Below, piece by piece: positions 60,279 to 64,000 of a stretch of DNA of 64,000 bases. The notes below the pieces were generated by a model, which saw nothing but the letters and a program-made list of their open reading frames with translations, made no database searches and was not told where the DNA came from. The DNA is taken from positions 1 through 64,000 of the forward strand of contig NZ_LMKH01000034.1 in NCBI RefSeq assembly GCF_001421415.1, written 5' to 3'. This DNA is from Sphingomonas sp. Leaf208 (GTDB lineage: Bacteria; Pseudomonadota; Alphaproteobacteria; Sphingomonadales; Sphingomonadaceae). The first letter of the stretch is position 1, and each line of letters opens with the position of its first letter. The translations under genes were made by a program, and so were the position numbers.

Positions 60279-60981
60279 TCCGACTACCGATACCGGCGTG
60301 CCTGAGGACGTGGCGGCCGCGGAACTCGCGCTTGGCCTGCTCGAAGGCGAGGAGCGCGGAGCAGCACTGCGCCGCGTGCTCGCCGAGCCCGGTTTCGCCG
60401 CGCAGGTCGAATGGTGGCGGTCGCGTCTGGCGGTCCTGTTCGACCTCTGGCCCGAGCGTGCAGCGCCGCCGCATCTCGCCGCCCGGATCGAAGCCAGTCT
60501 CGACGGAACGCCAGCCTTCGCCCCAACGAGCCGCTTCGCATGGCCGGCGCTCGCCGCCGTCACCAGCGCGATCGCCGCATCGCTATTGCTGTTCGTCATG
60601 GTCCGCCCACAACCGACCGTGCCCGTCGCCCAGCCGGTCCCCGTCGCCCACGCGTCGAGCGTGCTCGTCGCGATGCTTGGCGATGCGAAGTCGCCGGTTG
60701 CAGCAGTGTACGATCCCGCAAACGGCGCGCTCCGCGTCGCGGCCGGCCCCGGTGTTCCGGACGCGCGCGTCGCGCAACTCTGGGTGATCGGCGGCGACGG
60801 CGTGCCGCATTCGCTCGGCTTGCTCTCGGGCCGTCCGACCTCGCTCGCGCCCAAGGGCGTCGACCGCGGTCGCATAACCCCCGGCGCGACGCTGGCGATC
60901 TCGGTCGAACCGCTCGGCGGCTCGCCGACCGGCCTGCCGACTGGCCCAGTCGTCGCCACCGGCGTGGTCGCGCGCGTCTGA
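60271..60981 (+). CDS. RskA-type anti-sigma factor
   Basis: This 236-residue membrane anti-sigma factor has an N-terminal cytosolic helical domain (PEDVAAAELALGLLEGEERGAALRRVLAEPGF), one membrane helix (WPALAAVTSAIAASLLLFVMV, about 90-110) and a periplasmic RskA domain with SVLVAMLGDAKSPVAAVYDPANGALRV, AQLWVIGGDGVPHSLGLL and LAISVEPLGGSPTGLPTGPVVATG. It presumably sequesters the ECF factor encoded just upstream until a signal releases it. No Zn-binding HxxxCxxC motif is visible, consistent with the RskA subgroup. Confidence 0.9.
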   Translation: MVDPTTDTGVPEDVAAAELALGLLEGEERGAALRRVLAEPGFAAQVEWWRSRLAVLFDLWPERAAPPHLAARIEASLDGTPAFAPTSRFAWPALAAVTSAIAASLLLFVMVRPQPTVPVAQPVPVAHASSVLVAMLGDAKSPVAAVYDPANGALRVAAGPGVPDARVAQLWVIGGDGVPHSLGLLSGRPTSLAPKGVDRGRITPGATLAISVEPLGGSPTGLPTGPVVATGVVARV

Positions 60982-61445
60982 TGCCCGTGCGACCTACCGC
61001 GACCGGCGGCATCCCGCCGATCGCGCGGCTGCTCGGGCTGAGCGGCCTCCTCCCACAACTCGCGGCAGTCGCGCTGCTGCTGAGCGGCGATCCGCAAAGC
61101 CGATTCTCCGCGCTGGCGATCGCCTACGCCTATGCCGCGATCATCCTGAGCTTCCTCGGCGGTCTCTGGTGGGGTCTCGCCGCACGCACCGACTCGCCGC
61201 CGCGCTGGCTCTGGTTCGCGAGCGTCGCTCCATCGCTGATCGCGCTGGCCACCGCATGGCCCTGGATGGTCGGCCTGCGCTGGCCCGGCCCCTCGCTGGT
61301 CGTGCTCGGCATCAGCCTGATCGCCGCGCTGCTCGTCGACCGCGCACTGGTCCGCGCCGGCATCGCGCCACCCGGCTGGATGGCCTTGCGCATACCCCTG
61401 TCGCTCGGCTTGGGCGTCCTGACGATGCTCGCCGCCGCACTTTAA
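60981..61445 (+). CDS. DUF3429 family membrane protein
   Basis: The 154-residue protein has about four to five helices and matches DUF3429: PPIARLLGLSGLLPQLAAVALLLSGD, then AYAYAAIILSFLGGLWWGLAAR, typical for the family, followed by WPWMVGLRWPGPSLVVLGISLIAALLVDRAL. The ATG overlaps the anti-sigma stop by one base (TGATG), so it is in the same transcript. Function is unknown; position after a sigma/anti-sigma pair is common but uninformative. Confidence 0.87.
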   Translation: MPVRPTATGGIPPIARLLGLSGLLPQLAAVALLLSGDPQSRFSALAIAYAYAAIILSFLGGLWWGLAARTDSPPRWLWFASVAPSLIALATAWPWMVGLRWPGPSLVVLGISLIAALLVDRALVRAGIAPPGWMALRIPLSLGLGVLTMLAAAL

Positions 61446-61496
61446 GGCCACACCGCACGACTCGCGGGCTAGCTCGATTCATGGTACGAATCGGTC

Positions 61497-62054
61497 ATGA
61501 ATACATCCGCCGCGAGTCTCCGCACCGATCGGCAGGAAAAGGCGCGTTTCACCACCGCCGAGTTCCTGCGCATTGGTGAGTCCGGCGCGTTCGACGACAT
61601 GAAAGTCGAACTGGTCGAAGGGGAACTCGTCCGGATGAATCCGCCCCAGTTTGCGCATGCCTCGCGCCAGGCCAAGATCACCATTCGCCTGTCGCGTCTA
61701 TTTGCTGAGTCGAGAATCGTTGGCGAGGCCGGCGTCGATCTGGGTAACGATACGGTACTTGGTTGCGACGTCGCGGTTCTACGTACGTCGGTTGGAGAAA
61801 ACCGCCTGTTGCTTGCCGCCGACTTCCTACTCGTCATCGAAGTCGCGGAAACGTCGGTCGCGCGCGATACCACGATGAAGCGCTTCGCCTATGCGCGCGG
61901 CGGCATTCCGCACTACTGGGTAGTCGATGGCATTCGGCGCATCGTCCATGTCTACGCCAACCCCTTGGAAGGCGATTACACGCGGTTCCATTCGGTAGGT
62001 TTCGGCGAAACGCTAGACGTGCCGGGCACCGACGGCACGATCACGATCGACTGA
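61497..62054 (+). CDS. Uma2 family (DUF820) PD-(D/E)XK nuclease-like protein
   Basis: The 185-residue protein belongs to the Uma2/DUF820 family, whose core is a PD-(D/E)XK nuclease fold. MKVELVEGELVRMNPP opens the core, LVIEVAETSVARDTTMKRFAYARGGIPHYWVVD shows the family's E-V-A-E-T-S and K-x-x-x-Y-A-R-x-G-I-x-x-Y-W-V-V-D motif. It has no known host defence or repair partner here. It has a short 51-bp gap after the DUF3429 gene and is convergent with hemA. Confidence 0.88.
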   Translation: MNTSAASLRTDRQEKARFTTAEFLRIGESGAFDDMKVELVEGELVRMNPPQFAHASRQAKITIRLSRLFAESRIVGEAGVDLGNDTVLGCDVAVLRTSVGENRLLLAADFLLVIEVAETSVARDTTMKRFAYARGGIPHYWVVDGIRRIVHVYANPLEGDYTRFHSVGFGETLDVPGTDGTITID

Positions 62055-62062
62055 CCAGCGCT

Positions 62063-62081
62063 GCCCCGCAGTGAGCGGGGC
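62063..62081. terminator. Hairpin between Uma2 and hemA
   Basis: GCCCCGC pairs with GCGGGGC around AGTGA. No T-run follows. It may mark the convergent 3' ends of the two genes. Confidence 0.45.
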
Positions 62082-62086
62082 CTGCC

Positions 62087-63361
62087 TCAGGCCGCCTTGC
62101 GCAAGTCCAGGCGGCTCCAGATCTCCACCAGCGCATCCGTCAGTTCGCGCATCATCGCTTCGGTATGCGCCGGCCCCGGCGTAAACCGCAGCCGCTCGGT
62201 GCCGCGCGGCACGGTCGGATAGTTGATCGGCTGCACGTACACGCCGTATTCGGCAAGCAGCACGTCGCTGATCTTCTTCGCCTTGACCGGATCGCCGACC
62301 ATCAGCGGCACGATATGCGTATCGCCGAGCATCACCGGCAGCCCGGCGTCCTTCAACATCGCCTTCAGCATCGCCGCGGACGCCTGTTGCCCCTCGCGCT
62401 CGACGCTCGAGCTTTTCAGATGCCGCACGCTCGCAAGCACGCCAGCGACCAGTACCGGCGACAGCGACGTCGTGAAGATGAACCCCGGCGCATACGAGCG
62501 GATCACGTCGACGATCGTACGATCGGCGGCGATATAGCCCCCCATAACGCCGAATGCCTTGCCCAGCGTCCCCTCGAGGATCGTGATCCGGTGCGCGACC
62601 TCGTCCCGCTCCGAGATGCCGCCGCCGCGCGCGCCATACATCCCGACCGCATGGACTTCGTCGCAATAGGTCAGCGCGTTGTACCGGTCGGCGAGGTCGC
62701 ACACCGCGGAGATCGGCGCGATGTCGCCCTCCATCGAATACACGCTCTCGAACGCAATCAGCTTTGGTGCAGCCGGATCTTCGGCCGCAAGGAGCTCTTC
62801 GAGATGCGCGAGATCGTTATGCCGGAATACCCGCTTCTCGCAGCCTGAGTTGCGGATGCCAGCGATCATTGACGCGTGATTCAGCTCGTCGGAAAAGATG
62901 ATGCAGCCCGGCAAGACCTTGGCCAAGGTCGCCAGCGTAGCCTCGTTCGAGACGTAACCGCTCGTGAACAGCAAAGCCGCTTCCTTGCCGTGCAGGTCGG
63001 CGAGTTCGCCTTCCAGGTCGACATGGTAATGCGTGTTGCCGCCGATGTTGCGCGTGCCACCCGAGCCCGCGCCGACGTCGTGCAGCGCCTCTTCCATCGC
63101 CGCGATCACCTTGGGGTGCTGGCCCATTGCGAGATAGTCGTTCGAGCACCAGACGGTGATCGGCTTCGGCCCGTTATGCCCGGCGAAACAACGCGCGTTC
63201 GGAAACGCGCCCTTGTTGCGGAGAATGTCGATGAACACGCGGTAGCGCCCTTCGGCGTGCAACCGGTCGATCGCCTGCGTGAAAACGCGCGAATAATCGA
63301 CCCGCGGACCCTTGATCGAATCCGTTGCCGGAATGCCGTCGCTAATCATGGCCTTGGGCAC
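62087..63361 (-). CDS. hemA: 5-aminolevulinate synthase
   Basis: ALA synthase condenses glycine and succinyl-CoA, the Shemin entry to heme used by alphaproteobacteria. The 424-residue PLP enzyme has [82 protein letters not shown] and the PLP lysine in [15 protein letters not shown]. The start at 63361 is a GTG (encoded M-P-K-A-M); an ATG four codons later (63349) is possible. It fits the oxidase genes in the window, which need heme A. Confidence 0.96.
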   Translation of the reverse strand: MPKAMISDGIPATDSIKGPRVDYSRVFTQAIDRLHAEGRYRVFIDILRNKGAFPNARCFAGHNGPKPITVWCSNDYLAMGQHPKVIAAMEEALHDVGAGSGGTRNIGGNTHYHVDLEGELADLHGKEAALLFTSGYVSNEATLATLAKVLPGCIIFSDELNHASMIAGIRNSGCEKRVFRHNDLAHLEELLAAEDPAAPKLIAFESVYSMEGDIAPISAVCDLADRYNALTYCDEVHAVGMYGARGGGISERDEVAHRITILEGTLGKAFGVMGGYIAADRTIVDVIRSYAPGFIFTTSLSPVLVAGVLASVRHLKSSSVEREGQQASAAMLKAMLKDAGLPVMLGDTHIVPLMVGDPVKAKKISDVLLAEYGVYVQPINYPTVPRGTERLRFTPGPAHTEAMMRELTDALVEIWSRLDLRKAA

Positions 63362-63485
63362 TACGCCTCGCTTTCACTCGTTTCCAGCGCAATACCGCTC
63401 TTACGGTGATCGCTTTCCTCATCCTGGCAGCACATTGCCACGATGCGGCTGCGACGCAAGGTGGCACATTGTCCCAGGTTAACGC

Positions 63486-64000
63486 TTAAAGCTGCTCGAT
63501 CCTGCCGAGCCCGTGCGCCGCCAACGCCGGTCCGAGCGCGCGCTCCTCGTCGCCCAACCGGGTGAAGACGGCAACGCCCTCCCCCGCTCCCGACCATGAT
63601 TCGCCCTGCATGAGATGCACGATCCGCCGCGCGATCCCCGGGCCACCGTCGACGAACCGCACACCGGGAGCAGCGGCCGCAAGCTCCGCTTCCACCAGTG
63701 GAAAATGCGTGCAGGCGTTGACGATCACGTCGATCGCGTCGCCGCCGGATTGCGAAAACAAGCCGTCTAGCACCGCTGCATAGCGTTCCGGCGCGACGAC
63801 TCGGCCGTGCAATTTCGCCTCGGCCATCTCGACCAGAGCCGCCGAGCCGTAGCGCAGCACCGTACAATCGCCCGCGAACTTCGCCGCCAGATCATCGACA
63901 TACGCCTGCCGCACCGTCGCCTCGGTCCCCAGCACGCCGATCGTCCGAGTCTTCGAACGCACCGCGGCGGGCTTGATCGCCGGCACCGTCCCGACCACCG
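63486..64000 (-). CDS. murI: Glutamate racemase, N-terminus cut by window end
   Basis: This fragment of glutamate racemase, which makes D-glutamate for peptidoglycan, reaches the right edge of the window. About 171 residues are visible of a usual 260-280. VGTVPAIKPA lies at the start of the visible part, and VIVNACTHFPLVEAELAAAAPGVRFVDGGPGIARRI carries the second catalytic Cys in ACTHFPL. The first catalytic Cys and the true start lie beyond 64000. It is upstream of hemA by about 120 bp on the same strand. Confidence 0.92.
   Translation of the reverse strand, partial: VVGTVPAIKPAAVRSKTRTIGVLGTEATVRQAYVDDLAAKFAGDCTVLRYGSAALVEMAEAKLHGRVVAPERYAAVLDGLFSQSGGDAIDVIVNACTHFPLVEAELAAAAPGVRFVDGGPGIARRIVHLMQGESWSGAGEGVAVFTRLGDEERALGPALAAHGLGRIEQL

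Noticed and set aside
61497..62054. Uma2 protein as part of a defence system
   Set aside because: No methylase, helicase or toxin-antitoxin partner next to it; such proteins are common as singletons.

Overview
The window reads as chromosomal DNA of a high-GC alphaproteobacterium, most likely a sphingomonad (Sphingomonas or a close relative). The evidence is a Shemin-type 5-aminolevulinate synthase, the order hisS-prfA-prmC-DUF4167, a divergent lysC/ubiG pair, the order coxB-ctaD-ctaB-CoxF-like-ctaG-ctaE-DUF983-SURF1-thrC, pdxJ-acpS-lepB, a complete ybgC-tolQRAB-pal operon, and many GC-rich paired palindromes in the gaps. I see no rRNA, tRNA, CRISPR array, prophage or classical insertion sequence. 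The taxonomic call is inference from gene content.

Layout. 0.3-2.7 kb: a polysaccharide flippase, a CBS-domain protein and a small membrane protein. 2.7-7.6 kb (minus): the translation operon hisS, prfA, prmC and DUF4167. 7.7-13.2 kb: a DUF1345 membrane protein, an M61 peptidase, pyrophosphatase with a 2OG-Fe oxygenase, a GNAT acetyltransferase and a DMT exporter. 13.5-18.4 kb: ispG, DUF1993, then an overlapping trio of acyltransferase, isoaspartyl peptidase and S1/P1 nuclease. 18.5-23.5 kb (minus): the Tol-Pal envelope operon. 23.6-28.4 kb: a VOC protein, a lipoprotein, a nitronate-monooxygenase-like enzyme, aspartokinase and ubiG. 28.6-33.8 kb: membrane and cytosolic glycosyltransferases with a DUF2141 protein and a polytopic membrane protein. 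34-38 kb (minus): pyrE, pdxJ, acpS, lepB and an AI-2E-type permease. 38.2-48.3 kb: the aa3-type cytochrome oxidase locus and thrC. 48.3-55.2 kb: an rRNA methyltransferase, an agmatine deiminase homologue, M28 and S9 peptidases, rpsD and chorismate mutase. 55.4-59.1 kb (minus): a GIY-YIG/TrmJ fusion, nrdR, a 59-residue protein, glyA and rpiB. 59.2-64 kb: a lipoprotein, an ECF sigma/anti-sigma pair, DUF3429, a Uma2 protein, hemA and a truncated murI.

Most genes are ordinary housekeeping genes. The unusual layer is the repeats. I recognise eight families (called A to H here) of paired palindromes, 22 copies in 64 kb. Several sit on top of genes. One supplies the start codon and first codons of prmC. 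Others supply Shine-Dalgarno sequences for prfA and tolR. One lies inside the tolB signal-peptide region between 15-bp direct repeats. A perfect 53-nt palindrome abuts the start of a glycosyltransferase. The strongest candidate for something undescribed is at 56.15-56.57 kb. There a small GIY-YIG nuclease frame is bracketed by inverted copies of a 60-bp repeat, one of which is translated as the linker joining it to the tRNA methyltransferase TrmJ. This could be a nuclease-associated mobile palindrome, but that is inference.
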